Shown here piece by piece: positions 1 to 8,592 of a stretch of 64,000 nucleotides of DNA. The stretch covers positions 6,250,371-6,314,370 of the forward strand of contig NZ_CP041185.1 of assembly GCF_006517255.1 (NCBI RefSeq), read 5' to 3'. Both the position numbers and the translations under genes were made by a program. Source of the DNA: Janthinobacterium tructae (lineage in GTDB: Bacteria > Pseudomonadota > Gammaproteobacteria > Burkholderiales > Burkholderiaceae_D). The notes under the pieces are model-generated. The model was not told the DNA's origin. It searched no databases and saw nothing but the letters and a program-made list of their open reading frames with translations. How positions within the stretch are numbered: the first letter of the stretch is position 1; each line of letters starts with the position of its first letter.

Positions 1-26
1 AACAGCGCATACATCACATGATAATC

Positions 27-51
27 AAAGTCGCCTTGGGCGGCTTTTTTT
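27..51 (+). terminator. Intrinsic terminator of a gene left of the window
   Basis: A 9-bp stem (AAAGTCGCC with GGCGGCTTT, one G-T pair) closes on a 3-base loop and runs into seven T. It points rightward, so it ends a plus-strand transcript that begins outside the window. Confidence 0.75.
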
Positions 52-210
52 ATTTCCGGACTCTTTTCCGCCATACCCTTCGGCGAGCGTGGCCAAGCTG
101 TTAGCGCGATGGCATGGCATGCAAGACGTCAGCGCTTGGCTCCCGCTGATGCCCATGCATGGGTTGCTGGAAGTCGAGGTGGACAGCGGGCGGCGCATGG
201 CCGGCAGTTA

Positions 211-1152
211 TCAGCGTTCCGTTATGCTGCCCAGCGGTCGCGATAGATCGGCAGTGAAGTCGACATATTGGGTGGAAAGCCCGCGTAGCTGGTCGAGCAG
301 TGGACGGTTGTCTCCGCGCCGCCACTGAAAAGAATAGATTACCGGCGCTGGCATTTCGGCGGCGGCGAGCGGGAGCAGCAGACCCTGGTCAACCAGCTTT
401 TGACTCCAGCCAGTGGGCAGTATGCCGATCCCGACAGAGGCAATCAGCATGCCGGCAATGGCCCCCCAATTATTGCAACTTATACGCTCAACGGCAGCGA
501 TGCCGTGAGCCAGTAGCCAGTCATCAATCAGTCGCGTGGTGCCAGCTGATGGCGGTAAGGCAACGATGGGCTGTCCAGCGTCAAGTAAATCGGCGGCACC
601 ACGTAAGCCAGGCGGGTTGTCAGATACAGCCAGGGTTGGCGCGGCAAGCCAGATGAATTGTGCTTGGCTGACTGGTTGCGACAGGATGCCGTGGTGCGAT
701 GAGCGTCCGGCAATGATCGCAAAATCGAGCTCGCCCTTGGTGACACGGCTTTCCAGAACTGAGCCCACGTCGACATAGGGTTCGAGCGTCAATTTGGGAT
801 GCAGTGCCCGGACTTGCGCAATGAACTGCGGTAGCCAGGTCAGCGCGCTGAGTTCGCCAACACCAAAGGTGCAACGGCCAACTAGCCCGGCAGAGGGTGC
901 GAAGGCGGTACGTATTGCGGCGGCGTCATCGAGCAGCGCCAGCGCGCGTGGCAGCAATGCCTGGCCTGCATCGCTGAGTACGGCGCGGTGGCCACTCCGG
1001 TCGAACAGATTGATGCCAAGCGCTTCCTCCAGTTCTGAAATGCGCTTGGAGAGAGACGATACGGACAAATGCAGGCGTTCGGCGGCAATCGCAAAGTTGG
1101 CGCAGGTGGCGGCCCAGTAGAACGCTTCGAGTTGCTTTAAAGTCATGGGCAT
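211..1152 (-). CDS. LysR-family transcriptional regulator
   Basis: DNA-binding regulator of about 313 residues. The N-terminal winged helix-turn-helix is clear (MTLKQLEAFYWAATCANFAIAAERL is split here as LKQLEAFYW, AAERLHLS, SSLSKRISELEEALG), followed by a LysR effector-binding domain. The start at 1152 is preferred over a more upstream frame opening because the family usually begins a few residues before LKQLEAF and an AGAG purine run lies about 9 bases upstream; the codon at 1146 is an alternative. It is divergent from the FAD oxidoreductase at 1351, with a 198-bp AT-rich gap, which is the classic arrangement for a LysR protein controlling its neighbour. The inferred job is to sense a hydroxy acid or related metabolite and switch on the oxidase and transporter. 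Confidence 0.9.
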   Translation of the reverse strand: MPMTLKQLEAFYWAATCANFAIAAERLHLSVSSLSKRISELEEALGINLFDRSGHRAVLSDAGQALLPRALALLDDAAAIRTAFAPSAGLVGRCTFGVGELSALTWLPQFIAQVRALHPKLTLEPYVDVGSVLESRVTKGELDFAIIAGRSSHHGILSQPVSQAQFIWLAAPTLAVSDNPPGLRGAADLLDAGQPIVALPPSAGTTRLIDDWLLAHGIAAVERISCNNWGAIAGMLIASVGIGILPTGWSQKLVDQGLLLPLAAAEMPAPVIYSFQWRRGDNRPLLDQLRGLSTQYVDFTADLSRPLGSITER

Positions 1153-1350
1153 CACTTGTTCTCTTTTTTCGAATTTAATTGTACATAATTTTTCGCTTTT
1201 ATCTAAATTGTGCTTGATCAAAAATGCTTGACAGGGCAAATCGCGTCGGTGCCAGGCGTTGGGCGGGCGGCATATGCAGGCTGTCGCCCCTCGCCAAAGT
1301 GATGCATGTAGCAGTGAAATGACGAGTTTGCTATTTTTTTGAGAGGCGCA

Positions 1351-2556
1351 ATGAACAAGAAGCGTTATGCAGTTATCGGCGGGGGGATAAATGGCCTCGC
1401 AGTCGCACGTCAGTTATTGTTGGATTTTCCCGACGCCACGGTGGTGCTGTTCGAAAAGGAGGCGAGTGTCGCCAGTCATCAGTCCAGCCACAATTCGGGT
1501 GTGGTCCATGCCGGTCTGTACTATGAGCCGGGGGGGCTCAAGGCGCGACTTTGCAGGCGCGGGGGCGAATTGATTGGCAACTATTGCCGCGACAATGCGA
1601 TCCCCTACGACGAGTGCGGCAAAGTTGTCGTCGCGCTACAAGAGGAAGAGTTACCTCGCCTGGAGGCGATTTATCGGAAAGCGCAGGCCAACGGTGTGCC
1701 TGGCGTGCGGCTGATCGGCTCAAATGAGCTGCGCGAAATCGAGCCCAACTGCATCGGCCTGGGCGCCTTGCATTCACCGAAAACGGCGATTGTCAGTTAC
1801 GGTCAAATTGCGGCCCGAATCGCCGATGAAATCAGGGAACGTGGCGGGCGCATTTGTCTGAATTCGCCGGTTGAGCGCCTGCTTGAGCAAGGCGGCGAAG
1901 TACGGGTCGAACTTGCAGGCGGAGAGGTCTTCGATACGGTATTCGATCAGGCAATTGCCTGCGCGGGTTTGCAGTCAGATCGCCTGGCAGAGCGTTCGGG
2001 CGATCAGGACACGCCACGCATCGTACCGTTCTTCGGCCAGTATTACGTGATCGACGAGGCTTTCAAGTCGCATGTCAAAGGCTTGATCTACCCGGTGCCG
2101 GACCCGCGCTTTCCTTTCCTCGGGGTGCATTTCACAAAGCGTATCGACGGACAGATGACAATCGGCCCGAATGCTTTCATATCCTTCGGTCGCGAGAACT
2201 ATGACGGCCGCAGCATGAACCTGGCCGACATCTTCAATTTTGCCAGCTACCCCGGCTTTTGGAAGTTTGCTGCCCGTAACCTGCCGGCGACGCTTCGGGA
2301 ACTGAAGACTGTGGTCAGCGAGGCGAGCTTTGTCCGCGAGGCGGCGCGCTATGTGCCGACGCTTGCCTCGGTCGGTATTGTTCCGGCGGTTCGTGGGATC
2401 CGTGCCCAGGCAATGGAGGCCAATGGTGCGCTGGTTGACGATTTCGTGATTCGCCAGCACGGCAACATTACCCACATCCGCAATGCACCGTCACCAGGGG
2501 CGACATCGTCGCTAGCCATTGCTGAATACATTGTACGTGAAGTGATGAGGCGCTGA
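1351..2556 (+). CDS. lhgO: L-2-hydroxyglutarate oxidase-like FAD-dependent oxidoreductase
   Basis: Flavoenzyme of 401 residues in the DAO/LhgO family, which oxidises L-2-hydroxyglutarate (or a related 2-hydroxy acid) to the 2-keto acid and passes electrons to quinone. The dinucleotide-binding motif VIGGGINGLAVA lies at the N terminus, followed by the family signatures SSHNSGVVHAGLYY and KARLCRRG, and a C-terminal VPAVRGIRAQ / PGATSSLAIAEYI stretch that closes the FAD site. Start at 1351 is set by GAGAGG seven bases upstream. It is followed after 103 bp by an MHS transporter and is divergent from a LysR gene, so the three probably form one catabolic unit. Substrate specificity is inferred from family resemblance only; another hydroxy acid is possible. 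Confidence 0.82.
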   Translation: MNKKRYAVIGGGINGLAVARQLLLDFPDATVVLFEKEASVASHQSSHNSGVVHAGLYYEPGGLKARLCRRGGELIGNYCRDNAIPYDECGKVVVALQEEELPRLEAIYRKAQANGVPGVRLIGSNELREIEPNCIGLGALHSPKTAIVSYGQIAARIADEIRERGGRICLNSPVERLLEQGGEVRVELAGGEVFDTVFDQAIACAGLQSDRLAERSGDQDTPRIVPFFGQYYVIDEAFKSHVKGLIYPVPDPRFPFLGVHFTKRIDGQMTIGPNAFISFGRENYDGRSMNLADIFNFASYPGFWKFAARNLPATLRELKTVVSEASFVREAARYVPTLASVGIVPAVRGIRAQAMEANGALVDDFVIRQHGNITHIRNAPSPGATSSLAIAEYIVREVMRR

Positions 2557-2659
2557 GTTTGCGCAGCGGACAACGTACGCTTGTCTGTCGCTCCCCAGCC
2601 AGCCCCAACTCGAACGCTCTAGGCGAAAAAGAAAAAAATTAATTCATGAAGGAGACATT

Positions 2660-3973
2660 TTGAACATTCAAAAAACGGAACAGGAAACCCCGGCACAGAC
2701 AAAAAGTCGTTTGCGCAAAGTGGCGGCAGCGACCATCGTCGGCTCAATGCTGGAGTGGTATGACTTTTATCTTTACGCGACGATGGCGTCGATTGTCTTC
2801 AGCAAGGTCTTCTTCGATACCTCGGACCCGGCGAATGCATCGCTGCAAGCCTTTGCCACCTTCGCCATCGGCTTTGTGGCGCGACCGATCGGGGGGCTGT
2901 TCTTCGGCTACTTCGGCGACCGCTACGGGCGCAAGAAAATGTTGTTCGTTACTTTCTGTATGATGGGCTTGTGCACGACCGCCATTGGCCTGGTCCCTTC
3001 CTACGCCAGCATCGGCGTTTGGGCGCCCCTGTGCCTGGTGCTGATCCGCATTGTGCAGGGCCTGGGTGCCGGTGCAGAACTGGCGGGGGCGGCGGTAACT
3101 TCCTACGAACATGCGGCCGACAACAAGAAGGGGCGACAAGGTGCGTGGCCTGCATTGGGGCTGAACCTTGGCCTGTTGCTATCGTCGCTGACCGTTTATC
3201 TGCTGACCGTCAATGGCGACAAGTTTTTGCTTGCCGGCGGTTGGCGCATTCCCTTCATCCTCAGTTTCGTGCTGGTACTGGTTGGGCTCTGGGTGCGTGG
3301 GAGTCTGCCGGAAACGCCAGAGTATCACCACTTCGAGGAAAGCCATCGCCAGAAGAGGTCGTTCCGAGAATTGTGGAAAACCAATCTGAAGGGCCTGGGC
3401 GTCGTCTTCTTTGTCGCCATTGGTTACAACGCACTGAGCTATGTCTTCAAGACCTTCTCGCTGGCCTACCTGACCCAGTTCAAAGGCATTTCGGCCAGCG
3501 TGACATCGCTATCGGTGACACTGGCCAGTCTGGTCGCAATCTTTACCGTCCCGCTCTTCGGCTATCTGTGTGACAAGTTCAGCAGCAAGAAGCTGCTGAT
3601 CGTCGGCGGCCTGCTGTCAGCATTGTTCGCGTACCCGTTCATGCAGTTGCTGGACAGCGGCGAGAACAGGCTGATTTACCTGGCGCTGATCGTCGGCACC
3701 GGGGTGCTGGCGCCGATGATGTTCGCCCCACAGGGCTCTTTCCTCAGTCGCCAGTTTGCCGTGCAAAACCGCTCGACGGGGGTCGGTTCGGGGCGTGAAA
3801 TCGGCACTGCCATTGCCGGCGGTATTGCCCCGTTGTGGGCGTTATCAATGGTTGCCCAGTCTGCGACTCGTGACACGAGCGCAGTGGCCTTGATGCTCAC
3901 GTGCTCCGGAGTGATCGTCGCATTGGCAGCATACTTCGACCAAGGTTATCGCTTCAGCCATTACAAGAACTGA
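2660..3973 (+). CDS. MHS-family major facilitator (organic-acid symporter-like)
   Basis: Inner-membrane transporter of 437 residues of the metabolite:H+ symporter branch of the MFS. The signature GSMLEWYDFYLYAT opens the first membrane segment, followed by FATFAIGFVARPIGG and the loop motif GYFGDRYGRKKML; about 12 hydrophobic segments are visible. The start is TTG at 2660, chosen because GGAGA lies eight bases upstream and the next in-frame starts have no such site. Placed directly behind the LhgO-like oxidase, it probably imports that enzyme's substrate or a precursor such as a dicarboxylate or hydroxy acid. Exact substrate cannot be read from sequence. Confidence 0.88.
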   Translation: MNIQKTEQETPAQTKSRLRKVAAATIVGSMLEWYDFYLYATMASIVFSKVFFDTSDPANASLQAFATFAIGFVARPIGGLFFGYFGDRYGRKKMLFVTFCMMGLCTTAIGLVPSYASIGVWAPLCLVLIRIVQGLGAGAELAGAAVTSYEHAADNKKGRQGAWPALGLNLGLLLSSLTVYLLTVNGDKFLLAGGWRIPFILSFVLVLVGLWVRGSLPETPEYHHFEESHRQKRSFRELWKTNLKGLGVVFFVAIGYNALSYVFKTFSLAYLTQFKGISASVTSLSVTLASLVAIFTVPLFGYLCDKFSSKKLLIVGGLLSALFAYPFMQLLDSGENRLIYLALIVGTGVLAPMMFAPQGSFLSRQFAVQNRSTGVGSGREIGTAIAGGIAPLWALSMVAQSATRDTSAVALMLTCSGVIVALAAYFDQGYRFSHYKN

Positions 3974-4200
3974 TGCTCAAGGCGGCGGGCCAAGCTTGCT
4001 CAGCTCCTCCCGCCGCCCAACCCTTGTATGACGTGGGTTTGGGCCAGTACAAACGAAGGGGGGGAGTAAGAGGCTTTCCTTTTGCTTGTCTGGCTGCTGT
4101 TGCTGAGGACCTGTACCTCGCCCGCGCAGCCGATCGATTGCACATTGAGCAATCGCCGCCGGGAACGGTTTCCTCCATGGAAAATAAGATGCGCCTGCGG
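3974..4200. other. Intergenic stretch with no recognised gene
   Basis: Between the transporter stop and the tRNA-Glu promoter. I see no open frame with a credible ribosome site, no clear hairpin terminator and no repeat here; a purine run near 4055-4068 is the only conspicuous feature. Confidence 0.6.
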
Positions 4201-4230
4201 TTGATTTTGTGAATGGCCCCGTGCTATACT
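4201..4230 (+). promoter_or_regulatory. Sigma-70 promoter of the tRNA-Glu cluster
   Basis: TTGATT (4201-4206) and TATACT (4225-4230) are separated by 18 bp. The bases just after the -10 are GC-rich (TCGCGC), the discriminator type associated with stringent control of stable RNA genes. It lies about 70 bp before the first tRNA-Glu. Confidence 0.7.
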
Positions 4231-4301
4231 TCGCGCACGCTTTTTTGAGGGGCTAAGCAAAGCCTTCAACGAAGAGTCCGCTGAGAGTCAAGCCAGCACA
4301 G

Positions 4302-4377
4302 GTCCCCATCGTCTAGAGGCCTAGGACATCACCCTTTCACGGTGAGTACAGGGGTTCGAATCCCCTTGGGGACGCCA
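4302..4377 (+). tRNA. tRNA-Glu (anticodon TTC), copy 1
   Basis: A 76-nt cloverleaf with encoded CCA. The acceptor GTCCCCA pairs with TGGGGAC, the anticodon stem TCACC/GGTGA encloses loop CTTTCAC giving anticodon TTC, and the T-loop is GTTCGAATC. It has its own strong terminator 36 bp downstream, so copies 2 and 3 either depend on readthrough or have their own start signals. Confidence 0.97.
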
Positions 4378-4412
4378 GGATTTAGTTGTAAAGTGAGCGC
4401 AGTGCTGAACGG

Positions 4413-4435
4413 GCCTGACAAGTCAGGCTTTTTTT
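4413..4435 (+). terminator. Intrinsic terminator after tRNA-Glu copy 1
   Basis: GCCTGAC and GTCAGGC form a tight hairpin followed directly by seven T. Confidence 0.8.
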
Positions 4436-4497
4436 GTTTCTGCGATTGCTGCAGTACCGGGTCAGGATGCGAAGTAATGCATTCAGGACAGATTTCT

Positions 4498-4573
4498 GTC
4501 CCCATCGTCTAGAGGCCTAGGACATCACCCTTTCACGGTGAGTACAGGGGTTCGAATCCCCTTGGGGACGCCA
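4498..4573 (+). tRNA. tRNA-Glu (anticodon TTC), copy 2
   Basis: Identical in sequence to copy 1 over 76 nt, including CCA. The roughly 39 bp before it (4459-4497, containing AGTAATGCATTC and GGACAGATTTCT) closely matches the stretch before copy 3, so these two arose by tandem duplication of leader plus gene. Confidence 0.97.
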
Positions 4574-4643
4574 GATTCGCAAGCAGTAAGCAAGTAAAGT
4601 AACAGGTCGGGATGCGGAATAATGCATCTTGGACAGATTTTCT

Positions 4644-4719
4644 GTCCCCATCGTCTAGAGGCCTAGGACATCACCCTTTCACGGTGAGTACAGGGGTTCG
4701 AATCCCCTTGGGGACGCCA
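4644..4719 (+). tRNA. tRNA-Glu (anticodon TTC), copy 3
   Basis: Third identical 76-nt copy with encoded CCA, preceded by a duplicated leader (4605-4643) and followed 21 bp later by a strong terminator that closes the cluster. Confidence 0.97.
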
Positions 4720-4740
4720 GACCGGCTGAAACAGCCAACA

Positions 4741-4773
4741 AAAAAGCCGCCTGGTAACAGCGCGGCTTTTTTG
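4741..4773 (+). terminator. Intrinsic terminator closing the tRNA-Glu cluster
   Basis: AAAAAGCCGC pairs with GCGGCTTTTT around an 11-base loop, with a T run on the right side. The A run on the left makes it potentially bidirectional. Confidence 0.8.
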
Positions 4774-4818
4774 TTGTTTGCCGGCATGCCAACGTTTTTC
4801 CTTCACTCTTGCCTGCTC

Positions 4819-5988
4819 ATGCCATTACCTAGCGATCGCGCGCCATCCCTGGCCATCTTCTGCAAAGTTGTCGACAACTACGGCGATATCGGCATTTGCT
4901 GGCGCCTGGCGCGGCAGTTGAGCGGCGAACACGGCGTGGCCGTCACTCTGTGGGTCGACGATTTATCCAGTTTCCGGCGTATCTGCCCGGAAATCGACGT
5001 GACGGCGCCAGTGCAGCAGGCAGGCGGCGTCACGGTGCGCCACTGGCGCGATCAGGAGGGCGTGTTTGCCCCGGCCGATATCGCCGATATCGTCATCGAG
5101 TTTTTTGCCTGCGACATTCCACCCGGCTACATCGCCGCCATGGCGCAGTGCACGCCGCAGCCGGTGTGGCTGAACCTGGAAGGCTTGACGGCGGAAGAGT
5201 GGGTCGAGGGTTGCCATGCGCTGACGTCGCCGCGCCACGGCATGATCAAGCATTTCTTCTTCCCCGGTTTTACCAATAAAACGGGCGGCTTGCTGCGCGA
5301 AGCGGCGCTCGATGAAAAAAGGCTGGCATTCCAGGCCGATGCCGGCGCCATGGCGGCATTCCTCGGGCAATTCGGCGTGAGTCCGGCGGAAATGTCTGCT
5401 TTGAAAGTATCGCTGTTCTGCTACCCGTCCGCGCCCGTCGCCGAGTTGTTTGGCGTGTGGCAGGCGGGCAGCGCGCCCGTGACATGCCTGGTACCGGAAG
5501 GCGTCGCGTTCGATGCCGTTCAGGCGTTTATCGGCGACGATGCGGCGACGGCTGGTGCGGCGCGCACGCGTGGAGCGCTCACCGTGCGCGTGCTGCCTTT
5601 CGTGCCGCAAGACGATTACGACCGCTTGCTGTGGGCCTGCGACGTCAATCTCGTGCGCGGCGAGGATTCCTTCGTGCGCGCGCAATGGGCCGGCCAGCCG
5701 TTTCTCTGGCATATCTATGTGCAGGATGAGAACTTGCATCACGTGAAATTGCGCGCCTTCCTGCAGCGCTATGCGGCCGATGCCGATGGTGTCATCGACA
5801 GCCTGGCGCAGGCGGCGCTGGCCTGGAATGGCGCCAGCGCGGACGCCTTGCCGTGGACGCTGCTGTGGCCCGCCTTGCAGGCCGACCTGCCGCGCATCAG
5901 GGCGCGCGCGCAGGCCTGGCAGCGGCAGATGCAGTCCAATGGCGATCTGGCAAGTAACTTGCTGGCGTTCGCCGGCGCGACGAGATAG
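4819..5988 (+). CDS. earP: EF-P arginine rhamnosyltransferase EarP
   Basis: Cytosolic inverting glycosyltransferase of 389 residues that transfers rhamnose from dTDP-L-rhamnose to Arg32 of elongation factor P. The signature VVDNYGDIGICWRLARQL holds Asp19 and Asp23, equivalent to the two catalytic Asp of the family, and RGEDSFVRAQW holds Glu282 of the nucleotide-sugar site. Length fits the family. The frame is open further upstream into the third tRNA, but the start at 4819 gives the usual EarP N terminus. efp, its substrate, follows 135 bp downstream, the standard pairing. The dTDP-rhamnose (rml) genes are not in the window. Confidence 0.95.
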   Translation: MPLPSDRAPSLAIFCKVVDNYGDIGICWRLARQLSGEHGVAVTLWVDDLSSFRRICPEIDVTAPVQQAGGVTVRHWRDQEGVFAPADIADIVIEFFACDIPPGYIAAMAQCTPQPVWLNLEGLTAEEWVEGCHALTSPRHGMIKHFFFPGFTNKTGGLLREAALDEKRLAFQADAGAMAAFLGQFGVSPAEMSALKVSLFCYPSAPVAELFGVWQAGSAPVTCLVPEGVAFDAVQAFIGDDAATAGAARTRGALTVRVLPFVPQDDYDRLLWACDVNLVRGEDSFVRAQWAGQPFLWHIYVQDENLHHVKLRAFLQRYAADADGVIDSLAQAALAWNGASADALPWTLLWPALQADLPRIRARAQAWQRQMQSNGDLASNLLAFAGATR

Positions 5989-6123
5989 GCGCTTGCCAAA
6001 AATTAAGGTAAAATGCCCGGTTATTTCTAACGTATTTTTAACCGATCAAACGCAAGCTTGCGGCGCTGATGGCGCACAGGCGGCAGATGGTCTTCATGCA
6101 ACCCACTTTTTACGTACATTCCT

Positions 6124-6699
6124 ATGAAACCCGCAAAAGAAATTCGTGTTGGCAATATCATCATGGTCGACAGCAAGCCAATGATCGTGTTGCGTTCTGA
6201 TGTCAACGGTTCGAGCCGCACGGGCTTCACCTATAAATGGAAGATGAAAAATCTTCTGACGAACACCCCGATGGAAAACGTGTTCCGCGGCGACGACAAG
6301 TTTGACGTTGTTGTTCTGGATAAAAAGCCAGTGACGTATTCGTACTTCGCCGACCCGCTGTTCGTCTTCATGGACACCGAGTACAACCAGTATGAAATCG
6401 AAGAAGAAAACCTGGGCGATGCACTGCATTACCTGAAGGATGGCATGGAATGCGAAGCCATTTTCTACGACGGCAAGGCCATCTCCGTTGAACTGCCTAC
6501 GACCATCGCCCGTCAAGTGGTGTACTCGGAGCCTGCGGTCAAGGGCAACACTTCGGGCAACGTCCTGAAAGAAGCCAAGATCGAAAACGCCATCGAAGCG
6601 CACCGCCACATCGTGCAAGTGCCGCTGTTCGTGGCACAGGACGATGTCATCGAAATCGACACCCGTACCAACGAATACAAGCGTGTCGTACGCAACTGA
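6124..6699 (+). CDS. efp: Elongation factor P
   Basis: Translation factor of 191 residues that enters the ribosomal E site and relieves stalling on polyproline. It has the KOW-like N domain followed by two OB folds ending in [14 protein letters not shown], the full family length. The modification loop reads [16 protein letters not shown] and places an arginine at position 32 instead of the lysine used by the PoxA/EpmA branch, matching the EarP gene directly upstream. An intrinsic terminator lies about 75 bp after the stop. No good promoter could be paired confidently in the earP-efp gap, so cotranscription with earP is possible. Confidence 0.97.
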   Translation: MKPAKEIRVGNIIMVDSKPMIVLRSDVNGSSRTGFTYKWKMKNLLTNTPMENVFRGDDKFDVVVLDKKPVTYSYFADPLFVFMDTEYNQYEIEEENLGDALHYLKDGMECEAIFYDGKAISVELPTTIARQVVYSEPAVKGNTSGNVLKEAKIENAIEAHRHIVQVPLFVAQDDVIEIDTRTNEYKRVVRN

Positions 6700-6774
6700 T
6701 AGAGCGTCACGCTGCGCTGTTCGCAGGGCCCGGCAAATGCCGGCCTGGCTTGCCCCAGTGCTTGACCATCAAGA

Positions 6775-6802
6775 AACGCTGCCTTCGGGCGGCGTTTTTT
6801 TT
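6775..6802 (+). terminator. Intrinsic terminator of efp
   Basis: AACGCTGCC and GGCGGCGTT form a 9-bp stem on a stable TTCG tetraloop, followed by eight T. Confidence 0.9.
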
Positions 6803-6905
6803 GCTTAAAAAATAATTCCCTTTGACAACAATTGAGTTGCAAGGACTGCTATGCTATGGATGGCACATTATTGCGTTAGAAGCACTGAAGTTTCCTGGAG
6901 ATAGC

Positions 6906-8081
6906 ATGCAGCGTAGTCATATGGTGCGCAACGGCGCATATCGCGGCGCGACGCCTGCCGTGGCGGCCGTGCCGGCGCGCGTGTCGCGCCCGGTACTGAC
7001 CCGTGCCACGGCGCCCGCCAGCCCCATGGCCCACCTGCTCGATGCGGGCGTCTTGCCGCAACAGCAGATGATGCAGGCAGGCAAGCTCAGTTCGCATGCG
7101 CTGACGTCGCAGTACCTGGCGCGTATCCGCTCCCTGTGCAGCATCGGCGCGCGTGCCTATGCCGGCATTGAAATCAATCCCGATGCGCTGAAAATTGCCC
7201 TGGAAATGGACCGCGAGCGGCAGGGGCACAAGGTGCGCGGCCCCTTGCATGGCATCCCCATCGTCTTGCGCGACAATATCGCCACCGGCGACCGCATGAA
7301 GACGCGCACGCAGGCGCCGCTGGCCACGCAGGCCAGCTGCGATTCCTATGTCGCGGCGCGCTTGCGCGCGGCCGGCGCCGTCATCATCGGCAAAAGCAAT
7401 TTGCGCCAGTGGGCCGCCGTCAGCGTGCCGCATGCCAGTGCCAGCTGGGCCGGCCTGACCATCCTGGCCGTGGACAGCGCGGCGGACGGCTCCATTGTCG
7501 CGCCTGCTTCAAACTGCGGCCTGGTCGCCATCAAACCCACGGGCAGGGCAGCCGCCGGGCAGGGCGGTGAGCCAGCCACGGCGGGACCGATGGCGCCCAG
7601 CGTGCGCGAAGCGGCCTGGCTGCTCGCTGCCCTGACGGGCGAGCGCCTGGCCGATGGCATGGTGCTCGATGCCGCCGCCTTGCATGGGCGCCGCATCGGC
7701 GTGGCGCGCCACCTGTTCGGCCAGTGTGCCGGCACCGATGCCGTGATCGAGCAGGCACTGCTGGTGCTGCGCGAACAGGGCGCGGAACTGATCGAGACGC
7801 CGCCTGCGCCCGGACCTGGCGGCATCGCAGCGTTGCTGTGTTCGCATGAACTCGATGCGCTGGTGGGGCCCACGTGCCACGGCGTATCGCAGCCGCAGTG
7901 CGCCTTGCCGCAGATTACGGTGCCTGCCGGCGTGGCGGAGGGCTTGCCCGTCGGTTTGTCCTTCATCGGACCTGCCCACGGCGACATGCCGCTCATCGCG
8001 ATGGCCTATGCCTATGAGCAGGCGACGTTGCACCGGCGTACGCCGGCATTACCGTCCAGCATCACGCAGGCGCTGCGTTGA
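6906..8081 (+). CDS. Degenerate amidase-signature family protein
   Basis: Protein of 391 residues, clearly from the amidase-signature (Ser-cisSer-Lys hydrolase) family but shortened: members are usually 450-520 residues. The block HGIPIVLRDNIATGDRMKT corresponds to the catalytic-lysine block, but Lys is replaced by Arg122. The Gly/Ser-rich segment that carries the cis-Ser is missing, so GKSNLRQWA runs almost directly into ADGSIVAPASNCGLVAIKPT, where Ser196 sits in the nucleophile position. A family-like C terminus (LPQITVPAG, GLPVGLSFIGP) remains. The frame is intact, with CTGGAGA about five bases before the start. Seen: loss of key residues. Inferred: either a pseudo-enzyme with a binding role or a slowly decaying gene. 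The first 40 residues look unlike a standard amidase N terminus. Confidence 0.8.
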   Translation: MQRSHMVRNGAYRGATPAVAAVPARVSRPVLTRATAPASPMAHLLDAGVLPQQQMMQAGKLSSHALTSQYLARIRSLCSIGARAYAGIEINPDALKIALEMDRERQGHKVRGPLHGIPIVLRDNIATGDRMKTRTQAPLATQASCDSYVAARLRAAGAVIIGKSNLRQWAAVSVPHASASWAGLTILAVDSAADGSIVAPASNCGLVAIKPTGRAAAGQGGEPATAGPMAPSVREAAWLLAALTGERLADGMVLDAAALHGRRIGVARHLFGQCAGTDAVIEQALLVLREQGAELIETPPAPGPGGIAALLCSHELDALVGPTCHGVSQPQCALPQITVPAGVAEGLPVGLSFIGPAHGDMPLIAMAYAYEQATLHRRTPALPSSITQALR

Positions 8082-8116
8082 CCATGATGATACTTTTCGC
8101 TTTCTTTCGATAAACT

Positions 8117-8527
8117 ATGCTCGCAACCTTGCTGCTCAGTGCGGCCATCGCCGCCACCCCCACTCCTTTTGATGCCGCGCAACTGTCTGGCAGTTGGTCC
8201 GACAGCGTGAATACGAGCAGTGTTTGCGAAGAAGCGCGGCACTTTACGCGCATGCAGCTGTCTGATGATCATCAGCGGCTGGCGATCTTCAGCGACCGCA
8301 CCTGGAAAAGCAAGCTCGGTGAAACCAACCGCTTTGCCGCAACCGTGGTGGCGGAAACGGAGCGCAGCCTGACTTTGCGCTATGACAATGAAACCCGCCT
8401 CAATGCCGCTGGCAAGCTGGTGGAATGGCAGCTGATTATCGTCGCGCCCGGCGTGTACCGCTGGCGCGAGACGGGCTGGCCGGAAGGCAAGGTCAACGGG
8501 GTCGTCGGCATCCGCTGCTCTCCCTGA
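8117..8527 (+). CDS. Small exported protein of unknown function
   Basis: A 136-residue protein beginning with a short signal-like hydrophobic segment (LATLLLSAAIAATPT). The mature part has the look of a small beta-rich, lipocalin-like domain (LSGSWSD, TRMQLSDDHQRLAIFSDRTW, RSLTLRYDNE) with two cysteines that could form a disulfide. I do not recognise a named family. It stands 66 bp before the Ivy-like gene on the same strand, so both may be envelope proteins expressed together. The ribosome site is weak. Confidence 0.65.
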   Translation: MLATLLLSAAIAATPTPFDAAQLSGSWSDSVNTSSVCEEARHFTRMQLSDDHQRLAIFSDRTWKSKLGETNRFAATVVAETERSLTLRYDNETRLNAAGKLVEWQLIIVAPGVYRWRETGWPEGKVNGVVGIRCSP

Positions 8528-8592
8528 TGCCGATGTGCAAGCATGGCATTCTGCTATGCTGCCCGCATTATCCGATGCCTTTAGGAGAAGTC

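Noticed and set aside
5993..6014. TTGCCA and TAAAAT upstream of efp as a promoter
   Set aside because: The spacing is only 10 bp, too short for a sigma-70 promoter.
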